Assembly (NCBI GenBank): GCA_020638735.1
Contig: JACKHZ010000010.1
Span: 558,001 to 622,000 of the forward strand
DNA: 64,000 nt
DNA from: Planctomycetota bacterium
Lineage (GTDB): Bacteria > Planctomycetota > UBA1135 > UBA2386
Reading direction: 5' to 3'
The notes under the pieces are model-generated. The model saw nothing but the letters and a program-made list of their open reading frames with translations. It made no database searches and was not told the origin of the DNA. The translations under genes were made by a program, and so were the position numbers. Shown in pieces: positions 24,561-32,588 of this stretch; within the stretch, counting starts at the first letter, position 1; every line of letters starts with the position of its first letter.

Positions 24561-25998
24561 GTGAAGTTCCAAGCCCCGGGCCATTTCCGTGCCGTTGCCG
24601 AGTTTGCGCAATACCTGCGCGAGCTCGATGCCGACTGGCGGATCGACGAACAGCTCGGCGGCCCGGAGGGCGCGCTGGCGCAGCCGATCACCGTGCACGG
24701 CCGCACCTTGCCCAATCGCTTCGCGACGCACCCGATGGAGGGCTGGGACGGCACCGAGCACGGTCGCGCCAGCGAGCTGACGCTGCGGCGCTGGACCAAC
24801 TTCGGCCGCAGCGGCGCGTCGCTGGTCTGGGGCGGCGAAGCGTTCGCCGTGCAGCGCGATGGCCGCGCCAACCATCGACAGCTCTACCTCGAGCCGAACG
24901 TCGACAACGCGCGCACGATGGCCGACCTGCTGACCGCGCTGCGTGTCGGTTCGGCCGAGGCAGGCATGCAGCCGCACGACCAGTTCGTCGGCCTGCAGCT
25001 GACGCACAGCGGGCGCTTCTCGCGGCCGGACGGCCCGCCGGCGCCGCTGATCGCGCACCGCCACCCGCTGCTCGCCGTCAAGTATGCGCACACCAGGGAC
25101 GCGCACGAGCTGACGGACGGCGAGCTCGAGGCGATCGGCGACAACTACGTTCGCGCGGCCCGGCTCGCGCACGCAGGCCGGCTTCGACTTCGTCGACGTC
25201 AAGTCGTGCCACGGCTACCTGCTGCACGAACTGCTCGGCGCGCGGCAGCGCCGCGGCAGCTACGGCGGCGAGTCGCTCGCCGATCGCACGCGCCTGTTCG
25301 AACGCATCGTCGCCGGCATCCGCGCCGAATGCCCTGGCCTGCACATCGGCGTGCGCCTGTCGCTCGCCGACATCGTGCCGTTCGAGAAGGATGCCGACAC
25401 CGCACTCGGTCGGCCGATGGCCTGCGAGCTGCCGTTCTTGCACGGCTTCGGCGTCGACCAGAATGAGCCGACGAAGTTCGACCTGCGTGAGCCGCTACAG
25501 CTGCTGCGCCGCTACCGCGAGCTCGGCATCGAGCTGGTCAACGTCACCCTCGGTTCGCCCTACTACAACCCGCACCTGCAGCGTCCCGCCGCCTATCCGC
25601 CGAGCGACGGCTACCAGCCGCCGGCCGATCCGCTGCAGTTCGTCAAGGTGCACCTCGACGCGGTGCGCGCGGCAAAGGCGGCGGTGCCGTCGCTGAAGCT
25701 GGTGGGCACCGGCTACACCTACCTGCAGGAGTGGCTGCCGAACGTCGCGCAGCACGAGGTGCGCTGCGGCCACGTCGACTTCGTCGGCCTCGGCCGCATG
25801 GTGCTCAGCTATCCCGAGCTGCCGCGCGACGTCTGCGCCGGCCAGCCGATGCAGCGAAAGCGCATCTGCCGCACCTTCAGCGAGTGCACCACCGGCCCGC
25901 GCAACGGCATGATCAGCGGCTGCTTCCCGCTCGATCCGTTCTACAAGGCGATGCCCGAAGCCAAGCAGGTTCGCGCCCTGCGGGACGCGGCCAAGTGA
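24561..25998 (+). pseudogene. NADH:flavin oxidoreductase (Old Yellow Enzyme family), frameshifted
   Basis: The sequence encodes an FMN-dependent oxidoreductase of the OYE / 2,4-dienoyl-CoA reductase type in two frames. The first part has NRFATHPMEGWDG, SGASLVWGGEAFAV and LQLTHSGRFSRPDG. An extra G at about 25173 shifts the frame within an AARLAHQAGFDFVDVKSCHG block. The second frame continues with KSCHGYLLHELL, RLFERIVAGIRAECPGLHIG and CRTFSECTTGPRNG to 25998. Repairing one base would give a normal protein of about 478 aa. The start is GTG. It is either a recent mutation or a sequencing error. The downstream transporter start overlaps its stop as GTGA, implying that it was a working operon gene. 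Confidence 0.85.
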
Positions 25999-27398
25999 GC
26001 GTCGGGCACGACGACGGCGCCGGCGATCTGGCCGAAGTGCGCCAGGGGCTGCGCATGGCGACGCCGCCGGATCCGGCGAAGCTCGAGCAGGAGAAGGCGA
26101 CGCTGCGCGAACTCGACAGAGCACCGCTCGGCCGCCGTTGGGCCGGCTACCTGAAGTTCATCGGACCCGGCTACCTGCAGAGCGCGATGACGCTCGGCAG
26201 CGGCACGGCGATGTCGAGCCTGTTCGCCGGCGCGGTGTTCGGCTACCAGCTGCTGTGGGTCGCGCCGCTCGGCATGTTGCTCGGCATCGTCGTCATGGGC
26301 GTGGTGTCGCACCAGACGCTGTCGACCGGTCAGCGCGTGCTGCCGGCGATGTCCACGCACGCGGGCAAGTGGCTGGCCGGCGCGTTCGCGTTGGCGGCGG
26401 TGGTGGCGTCGATCGTCTGGCACTTCCCGCAGTACAACCTCGCCGCCGCGTCGCTGTCCGACGCCGCCGCGCGCGTCGGTTTCGACGGCCTGCCGCAGAT
26501 GGCGTCGAGCACCATCGTGCTGGTGTGGGCGGTGTTGCTGTCGTCGATGTACGGCAAGAGCGCGCGGCTGGTGCGCATCTACGAGCGCTTCCTCAAGTAC
26601 ACGGTGTGGGGCATCGTGTTGCTGCTCGCGTGGGTGGTGGTCAACACCGACACCGACTGGGGCGCGGTCGCGCGCGGCTTCGTGCCGAGCCTGCCGGAAG
26701 AACGCAACGGGATCAGCAGCTCCGATCTGGTGGTGGCCGGTCTGGCCGCCGCGGTCGGCATCAACATGCTGCTGCTCTACCCGTACAGCCTGCTGGCGCG
26801 CGGCTGGGGTCGCGAGCACCGCGGTCTCGCGCGCTTCGACCTGTTCGCCGGCATGCTGGTGCCGTACGCGCTGGCCAGCTCGCTGATGGTGATCGCCGCC
26901 GCCAACACGCTGGTCGACAAGGGCGTCGCCAAGACCGCCGCGATCGGTGAACTCGGCGCGGTGCTCGGTCAGGTGATGGGGCCGGTCCAGGGCACGCTGC
27001 TGTTCGACCTCGGCATGTTGGCGATGGCGCTCAGCACCATCACGCTGCACATGGTCTGCTGCGGCTTCGTGGCGATGGAGTGGTTCGGCCTGCCGTTCGG
27101 CTCGTTGAAGCAGCGGTTGTGCATGCTGCTGCCGGTGCCGGGCTTCCTGGCGCCGCTGTTCTGGGGCAAGCTCGCCGGCTACCTGGCGATCCCGACGACG
27201 ATCCTGTGCGGCGCGATGCTGCCGATCGCCTACGTCGGCTTCCTGATCCTGCAGCGCAGCAAGCGCTACCTCGGTGACGACCGTCCGCGCGGTGTGCGCG
27301 GCTTCGTCGCCACGGCGGGCCTGGTCGTCGCCGGCATCGTCATGGTCGCAGCGGTCGGTCCGGTGATCGTCGCCCAGGTCGCGAAGCTGTTCGGCTGA
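25995..27398 (+). CDS. NRAMP-related divalent-metal transporter, atypical
   Basis: An 11-helix-type integral membrane protein of 467 aa in the NRAMP (APC/LeuT-fold) superfamily. TM1 reads KFIGPGYLQSAMTLGSGTAM, in which the canonical metal-binding DPGN is absent. The TM6 counterpart (AVGINMLLLYPYSLLARG) lacks the usual A/MPH motif. It therefore probably moves something other than Mn or Fe, or is a diverged planctomycete subgroup. The GTG at 25995 overlaps the oxidoreductase stop (GTGA). An ATG at 26055 with an AGGGG ribosome-binding site is a credible alternative that drops 20 hydrophilic residues. Coupling to the flavin enzyme suggests import of its substrate. Confidence 0.75.
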   Translation: MSVGHDDGAGDLAEVRQGLRMATPPDPAKLEQEKATLRELDRAPLGRRWAGYLKFIGPGYLQSAMTLGSGTAMSSLFAGAVFGYQLLWVAPLGMLLGIVVMGVVSHQTLSTGQRVLPAMSTHAGKWLAGAFALAAVVASIVWHFPQYNLAAASLSDAAARVGFDGLPQMASSTIVLVWAVLLSSMYGKSARLVRIYERFLKYTVWGIVLLLAWVVVNTDTDWGAVARGFVPSLPEERNGISSSDLVVAGLAAAVGINMLLLYPYSLLARGWGREHRGLARFDLFAGMLVPYALASSLMVIAAANTLVDKGVAKTAAIGELGAVLGQVMGPVQGTLLFDLGMLAMALSTITLHMVCCGFVAMEWFGLPFGSLKQRLCMLLPVPGFLAPLFWGKLAGYLAIPTTILCGAMLPIAYVGFLILQRSKRYLGDDRPRGVRGFVATAGLVVAGIVMVAAVGPVIVAQVAKLFG

Positions 27399-27449
27399 AG
27401 TGCTGGCGCGCGGCTTGAATGTGCCGGCCGCGCGGCGTCGAGTCAGCGC

Positions 27450-28580
27450 ATGGTCGCCCCCGCGTTCCGTCTGTGCTTCGGCGCGCTGCACGTCGTCCTG
27501 CAGGCCGGCTACCGCCAGCTCGGCCACCGGCTCGACCGCCCCGGCGACGCGCGCGCGATCGAGGACGGGATCGACTGGTCGGCGACGATGCGGTTGCGCC
27601 AGGCGATGGACGGCTTCGGCATCGGCGTCGCCGAGGCGATGGACACGGCGCAGCGGTTCTTCCTCGGCTGGCCGTCGGCGCGGCGGCTGATCGCCGAGAC
27701 CGGCGCGCTGCGCCTGCCCAGCGGCTTCTGCGCCGGCGCCGGCACCGACCAGCTGCCGCGGGTCGAGCGCCGCACGCAGCTCATCGAAGCGGTCATCGAG
27801 CAGTGCGCCTACATCGCCTCGCACGGCGGCATCCCGGTGATCCTGCCGATGCCGTGGCTGTGCGCCAATGGCGCCGGCGAGCAGGAGTTCGTCGAGGTCT
27901 ACGCCGCGATCATCCGCGAGGTGCGCGGTCCTGTGTTCCTGCACTGGCTCGGGCCGATGTTCCTCGCCTCGCTGAAGGGCTACTTCCCGGGCCGCAGCTT
28001 CGAACGCATCATGGCGATCGACCCGTCGGTGGTGCGCGGCTGCAAGCTGTCGCTGCTCGACGCCGCGTTCGAGGAGAAGGTGCGCCGCGAGATGCTCGAA
28101 CGCGAGCAGCTCGTGCTGACCGGTGACGACTTCCACTTCGGTCGGCTGATGCTCGGGGACGGCGAGGCGCCGACCCGCACGACCAGGGTCGGCGAACGCG
28201 AGGTCGCGCTCGGCGACTTCAGCCACGCCCTGCTCGGGATCCTCGATGCCATCGCGCTGCCGACGCAGCAGGCGCTCGCCCTGCTGCAGGCCGGCGACCG
28301 CGACGGCTACCTCGCGCGCATGGACCGCTGCGAGGAGCTGGGCAGGTTCGTCTTCCAGGCACCGACGCAGCACTACAAGGCGGGGCTCGCGTTCCTGGCG
28401 TGGCTCAACGGCCAGCAGGACAACTTCATGCTCGTCAACCGCGAGGAGCTGGCGCGCGACCGCGCGCACTACCTCGAGTGCGCCCGGCTGGCGCGTGCCG
28501 CAGGCTGCGTGCACGACGCGGCGACGTTCGACGCGCGGCTGGCCGCGTTCGAGGCGGCGCCGTGGCCGCCGCAGGGCTGA
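27450..28580 (+). CDS. DUF993 family protein (dihydrodipicolinate-synthase-like barrel)
   Basis: A 376-aa soluble protein that I recognise as DUF993, a TIM-barrel family related to dihydrodipicolinate synthase. Landmarks are VAEAMDTAQRFFLGW, GFCAGAGTDQLPRVERRTQL, a GPVFLHWLGPMFLASLKGYF block and GCKLSLLDAAFEEKVRREML with the lysine expected for an aldolase-like barrel. Family activity has not been established to my knowledge; members sit with sugar-oxidation genes. Here it follows the transporter by 51 bp and precedes the Dus gene by 52 bp on the same strand. An uncharacterised catabolic aldolase is a reasonable inference. Confidence 0.7.
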   Translation: MVAPAFRLCFGALHVVLQAGYRQLGHRLDRPGDARAIEDGIDWSATMRLRQAMDGFGIGVAEAMDTAQRFFLGWPSARRLIAETGALRLPSGFCAGAGTDQLPRVERRTQLIEAVIEQCAYIASHGGIPVILPMPWLCANGAGEQEFVEVYAAIIREVRGPVFLHWLGPMFLASLKGYFPGRSFERIMAIDPSVVRGCKLSLLDAAFEEKVRREMLEREQLVLTGDDFHFGRLMLGDGEAPTRTTRVGEREVALGDFSHALLGILDAIALPTQQALALLQAGDRDGYLARMDRCEELGRFVFQAPTQHYKAGLAFLAWLNGQQDNFMLVNREELARDRAHYLECARLARAAGCVHDAATFDARLAAFEAAPWPPQG

Positions 28581-28632
28581 TCCGGCGCGGCAGGCACTGG
28601 CCGAGCGGCCCTGCTTCGGGCACGCTGCCGCG

Positions 28633-29703
28633 GTGTTGCGACCTCTCGATCTCAGCCGCGTGCGCATCGACCTGCCCGTCGTGCAGGCGGCGCTGAGCGG
28701 CTATTCCGACCTGCCGATGCGCACCGTCGCGCGCGAGCACGGCGCTCCGTACGCGCTCAACGAGGTCGTGCTCGACGCGCTCGTGCTGCAGAAGGGCAAG
28801 CTGCAGCGACGCATCCTGTCGGTGCCCGAGCACGACCACCCGGTCGGCGGGCAGTTGATGGGCAGTCAGCCCGAGACGTTCGGCAAGGCCGCGCGCGAGC
28901 TGGTGCGCGCCGGCTTCGACGTCGTCGACATCAACTTCGGCTGCCCGGTCAACAAAGTGCTCGGCCGGCACCGCGGCGGCTGGCTGCTGCAGGACCCGAC
29001 GACTGCGCTGGCGATGGTCGACGCCGTGCTGCAGGCCGTCGCCGGCGACGCGCCGGTCACCGTCAAGATGCGGCGCGGCAGCGACGACTCGCCGGACGCC
29101 GAGCGGCGCTTCTTCACGATCCTCGAAGGCGCGATCGAACGCGGCGTCGCCGCGGTCACCGTGCACCCGCGCACCGTCGCGCAGAAGTACGTCGGGCCCA
29201 GCCGCTGGGAGTTCCTGGCGCGCTGCAAGCGCCACGTCGGCGCGTTCACGCTGCTGGGCAGCGGCGACCTGTTCTCCGCGTTCGACGTCGTCGCGATGCT
29301 GCAGCAGACCGGCGTCGACGGCGTCACGATCGCGCGCGGTTGCATCGGCAACCCGTTCGTGTTCGGCCAGGTGCGCGCGCTGCAGGCCGGCGCCGCGCCG
29401 CAGCGGCCGACCTGCGCCGAACAGCGCGCGGCGATCGAGCGTCACTGGCAGCTTGCGCAGGAGTTCTACGGCGGCCCGGCGCGCGCCCTGCCGCCGGCGC
29501 GCATGCACGTGATCAAGTATGCGCAATACCACCCCGAACCGGTCGCCGCGCGCGAGCGGCTGGTCGCGTTGCGCCGCCCGGAGCAGCTGCTGCCGCTCGT
29601 CGCCGAGGTGTTCGCCGACGTCCACGACGCGGCGTCCGGCGCTGACCGCGAGCTGCGTCGCGAGCACGCCGTCGTGCCGGCGCTGCAGTCCTGCACGGAA
29701 TAG
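28633..29703 (+). CDS. dus: tRNA-dihydrouridine synthase
   Basis: An FMN enzyme of 356 aa that reduces uridine to dihydrouridine in tRNA. The catalytic cysteine is C104 in DINFGCPVNKV. FMN/phosphate-binding segments VTVKMRRGSDD, AAVTVHPRTVAQKYVGPSRW and LLGSGDLFSAFDV, and the IARGCIGNPFVFGQV motif, are all present. The stretch after the Cys (GRHRGGWLLQDP) departs from the usual GSALL. It is closest to the DusB-like bacterial group, but subtype is not certain. The start is GTG at 28633 (TTG at 28636 also possible). No ribosome-binding site is obvious. Confidence 0.9.
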   Translation: MLRPLDLSRVRIDLPVVQAALSGYSDLPMRTVAREHGAPYALNEVVLDALVLQKGKLQRRILSVPEHDHPVGGQLMGSQPETFGKAARELVRAGFDVVDINFGCPVNKVLGRHRGGWLLQDPTTALAMVDAVLQAVAGDAPVTVKMRRGSDDSPDAERRFFTILEGAIERGVAAVTVHPRTVAQKYVGPSRWEFLARCKRHVGAFTLLGSGDLFSAFDVVAMLQQTGVDGVTIARGCIGNPFVFGQVRALQAGAAPQRPTCAEQRAAIERHWQLAQEFYGGPARALPPARMHVIKYAQYHPEPVAARERLVALRRPEQLLPLVAEVFADVHDAASGADRELRREHAVVPALQSCTE

Positions 29704-29735
29704 TCCTGCTATCCTCACCGTCCACGTCACGCTCC

Positions 29736-30686
29736 ATGGACCTGTTCGAACTCGACCGCCAGTTGCAGGAACTCGCCGAGGACCGCCGCCGTCGCGACAA
29801 GCTCAGCCGTGACGACCAGCAGCTCCGCGAGCAGATCCGCGCCCTCGAGGTCGAGCGCTTCGGCCACCAGGAGCAGGTGGGCCGCGCGGGCGAGGACCTG
29901 CGCCGCCTCGAGGGACACGGGCTGTACAGCCTGTTCCGTTCGTTGCTCGGCGACCGGCACGAGCGCATCGACGAGGAGCGGGAGAAGCTGGTGCGCGCGC
30001 GGCTGCGGCACGACGAGTGCGACGAGTCGCTGCAGCGGCTGCGCGCCGAACACGAGCGGGTGCGCGGGGAGCTCGAGGAATACGAGGACCTCGACGCGCG
30101 CTGTGACGAGCTGCTGGCGGCCAAGGAGGCAGCGCTGCGCGCGCGCGGCGGCGATGCCGCGCAGCAGCTCGTCGCCTCCTCGGAAGCGCTCGGCGAGCTG
30201 CAGCACCAGCGGCGCGAGGTCGACGAGGCGATCGCCGCGGGGCATCGGGTCATGGCCGAGCTGAAGCAGGCCGAGGCCGACCTCGGCAGCGCCAGGGCGT
30301 GGGGCCGCATGGACATGATGGGTGGTGGCCTGCTGACGACGATGCAGAAGCGCTCCAACGTCGACCGCGCGCGGCGGCACGTCGAGCGGGCGCAGCGCGA
30401 GCTGCACGACTTCCTGCGCGAGCTGCGCGACGTGCAGGCGGCGCTGCCGAAGATCGACATCGACATCGGCGGCTTCCTCGGCTTCGCCGACTACTTCCTC
30501 GACGGGCTGTTCGTCGACTGGGCCGTGCAACGCCGCATCGTCACCGGGCTCGATCGGGTGCGCGAGGTGTCGAGCCGCGTCTTCGAGCTGCTGATGGGCC
30601 TCGAGCAGCGTCGCAAGCAGCTGCAGCAACAGCTGCGCGACGCAGAGTCGGCGCGGCGCGAGTGGATCGAGAGCGTCGGCGGTTAG
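29736..30686 (+). CDS. Coiled-coil protein, conserved hypothetical
   Basis: A 316-aa protein that is almost entirely helical with heptad-rich stretches at about 1-200 and 280-315. The motif WGRMDMMGGGLLTTMQKRSN, followed by a VERAQRELHDFLRELRDV helix and the IDIGGFLGFADYFLDGLFVD segment, is a pattern I associate with uncharacterised bacterial coiled-coil proteins of the WxTxDxLGGGL type. No membrane segment. Function unknown. It ends six bases before the rsgA start, so the two are very likely co-transcribed. A GCTATCCT box lies 21 bases upstream of the ATG. Confidence 0.65.
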   Translation: MDLFELDRQLQELAEDRRRRDKLSRDDQQLREQIRALEVERFGHQEQVGRAGEDLRRLEGHGLYSLFRSLLGDRHERIDEEREKLVRARLRHDECDESLQRLRAEHERVRGELEEYEDLDARCDELLAAKEAALRARGGDAAQQLVASSEALGELQHQRREVDEAIAAGHRVMAELKQAEADLGSARAWGRMDMMGGGLLTTMQKRSNVDRARRHVERAQRELHDFLRELRDVQAALPKIDIDIGGFLGFADYFLDGLFVDWAVQRRIVTGLDRVREVSSRVFELLMGLEQRRKQLQQQLRDAESARREWIESVGG

Positions 30687-30692
30687 CGGGCG

Positions 30693-31820
30693 ATGTCCGA
30701 GGAACGCAAGCAGCAGCAGCGCGATCGCTATCTCCGCCAGCAGAAGCACTGGCGCAGCCGCGAGGAGGAGCAGCAGCTCGACGAGGTGCGCAAGGCGCGC
30801 CGCGCCGAGCGCCGGCGCGGTGGCGCATCCCGTGGCGGCGCGGCGCGCGGCGCCGAGCACGGGGAAGCGTTCGCGCCGATGCGTCGGCAGCACGCCCAGT
30901 TGACGCCGGCGCCGAAGGCGACGGTCGTGCCCAACACCGCCGAGGCGCGCGGCGTGGTGGTGTGGCTCGGCCGCGGCCGCGCGCGTGTCGCGACCGCCGA
31001 CGGTGAGGTGACGGCGCGGCTCGCGGCCGAGCTGGCGCGCGAGCAGCAGACGGTGGTCGCGGTCGGCGACGACGTCGCGCTGCACCTTCTCGGCGCCGCC
31101 GACGCGGTGGTGGTGGCGGTCGGCGAGCGCCGCAGCGAGCTGGCGCGCACCGACCCGCACGACGCCGGGCGCCGCCGCGTGCTGGCCGCCAACGTCGACG
31201 TCGTGGTCCTGGTGCTGACCGCCGGCCGATTGCGCACCGGCCTGATCGATCGTCTGCGCATGGCGCTCGCCGACGTCGACGCCGAGCTGGTGGTGTTCGT
31301 CAACAAGGCCGACCTCGAGCACGACGCGGCAGCGCTCGACGCGGCGCTCTTGCCGTATCGCGCGCAGGGGCTCCAGGTGTTCGTCGGCGCGGCGCTGACC
31401 GGGTCGGGGGTCGAGGCGTTCGCCGAGCGGCTGCGCGGCCGCGCGGTCGCGGTCGTCGGCCACAGCGGCGTCGGCAAGTCGACGCTGCTCAACCGCCTCG
31501 ATCCCGAACTGCAGCGGCCGACCGCCGAGGTTCGCGAGAAGGACCAGCGCGGGCGGCACACGACCACCGCGACCAGCCTGCGCATGCTGGCCGACGGCAC
31601 GCGGCTGATCGACACGCCCGGGGTGCGCGCGTTCGGCCTCGAGGAGAGCGACGCGCTGGCGGCGTTCCCCGACATCGCCGAACTCGGCGCGGGCTGCCGT
31701 TTCCGCGATTGCGCCCACGACCGCGAGCCGGGCTGCGCCGTGCGCGCGGCGGTGGTTGATGGTGGGTTGGCGGCGGAACGCCATGTCGCCTACCTGCGCC
31801 TGCGCGATGCCGGCGGTTGA
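30693..31820 (+). CDS. rsgA: Ribosome small-subunit-dependent GTPase A
   Basis: A circularly permuted GTPase of 375 aa that acts in late maturation of the 30S subunit. The G motifs come in the permuted order: G4 as FVNKADLEHD, G1 as VGHSGVGKSTLLNRL (about residue 255), then TTTATSLRML and G3 as LIDTPGVRAFGL. The C-terminal zinc-binding motif is CRFRDCAHDREPGC. The OB-fold precedes G4. An N-terminal extension of about 70 residues is strongly basic and Gln-rich, longer than in E. coli. The C-terminal end is short (RLRDAGG). It follows the coiled-coil gene by six bases. Confidence 0.93.
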   Translation: MSEERKQQQRDRYLRQQKHWRSREEEQQLDEVRKARRAERRRGGASRGGAARGAEHGEAFAPMRRQHAQLTPAPKATVVPNTAEARGVVVWLGRGRARVATADGEVTARLAAELAREQQTVVAVGDDVALHLLGAADAVVVAVGERRSELARTDPHDAGRRRVLAANVDVVVLVLTAGRLRTGLIDRLRMALADVDAELVVFVNKADLEHDAAALDAALLPYRAQGLQVFVGAALTGSGVEAFAERLRGRAVAVVGHSGVGKSTLLNRLDPELQRPTAEVREKDQRGRHTTTATSLRMLADGTRLIDTPGVRAFGLEESDALAAFPDIAELGAGCRFRDCAHDREPGCAVRAAVVDGGLAAERHVAYLRLRDAGG

Positions 31821-31862
31821 CGCCCGCGCCGAGAGCGGGTGCCTGCGCACGCGATCGCTCGC

Positions 31863-31868
31863 TAGACT
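31863..31868 (+). promoter_or_regulatory. TAnnnT -10 box for leaderless start at 31878
   Basis: GCTAGACT is followed by nine bases and ATG in the gap after rsgA. It matches the recurrent leaderless-type arrangement. Inferred. Confidence 0.45.
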
Positions 31869-31877
31869 CTCGCCGTC

Positions 31878-32540
31878 ATGAGAGGAGCTGTGCTGCTGTC
31901 GTCGTTGGCGATGTCGTTCCTGGCCTCGTGCCACTCGTCCCTGCTGTCGCCGACCCCTGGCGCGCTCGGCTTCGAGGGGCCGGTCGACGGCTGGCAGGCC
32001 GGAGCGACCGGCGGCGAAGGCCCGATCGCGTCCTGGGGCCGGTTCGACGACGCGACCGCGATCTCGCCGCCGGCGGTGATCGGCGTCGCGGAGATCGGGC
32101 ACGCCTCGGAGGAGCGCTTCAACCTCTTCTGGACTCCGAAGCTGCAGTTCGGCGACGGCCGGCTGTCGGTCGCGGTGCGCGGCAACGACGGCCAGTTCGA
32201 TCAGGGCGGCGGACCGATGTGGCGGGTGCAGGACCAGGACAACTACTACGTCTGTCGCTTCAACCCGCTCGAGTCCAACTACCGCGTCTACGTGGTGGAG
32301 GACGGCGTGCGCAAGCAGCTCGGCACCGCGATCTGCGACGTGCCGACCGGCACGTGGCACCGGGTCGAGGTCGAGCACGTCGGCGACCACATCGTCTGCT
32401 GGCTCGACGGCGCGCAGCTGCTCGACGTGCACGACGCGACCATCACCAGGGCCGGCGGCGTCGGGCTGTGGACCAAGGCGGACGCGCGCACCTCGTTCGA
32501 CGACCTGTCGGTGACGCCCGCGAGCGGCGCGCCGCGATGA
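31878..32540 (+). CDS. Lipoprotein with DUF1080-like (GH16-like) beta-sandwich domain
   Basis: A 220-aa exported lipoprotein (lipobox SFLASCHS). The single domain is a concanavalin-type sandwich of the DUF1080 / 3-keto-disaccharide-hydrolase-like group: GPMWRVQDQDNYYVCRFNPL, NYRVYVVEDGVRKQL, PTGTWHRVEVEHVGD and GGVGLWTKADARTSFDDLSV are the expected edge strands. Planctomycetes have many copies that bind or cleave polysaccharides. The lack of a clear acidic catalytic pair leaves open whether it is an enzyme or a carbohydrate-binding module. It probably has its own leaderless promoter. Confidence 0.75.
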   Translation: MRGAVLLSSLAMSFLASCHSSLLSPTPGALGFEGPVDGWQAGATGGEGPIASWGRFDDATAISPPAVIGVAEIGHASEERFNLFWTPKLQFGDGRLSVAVRGNDGQFDQGGGPMWRVQDQDNYYVCRFNPLESNYRVYVVEDGVRKQLGTAICDVPTGTWHRVEVEHVGDHIVCWLDGAQLLDVHDATITRAGGVGLWTKADARTSFDDLSVTPASGAPR

Positions 32541-32588
32541 CCGGGAATTCCCGGTGACGCCGGCCGGGGTTCGCGACGACAGCCGCCA

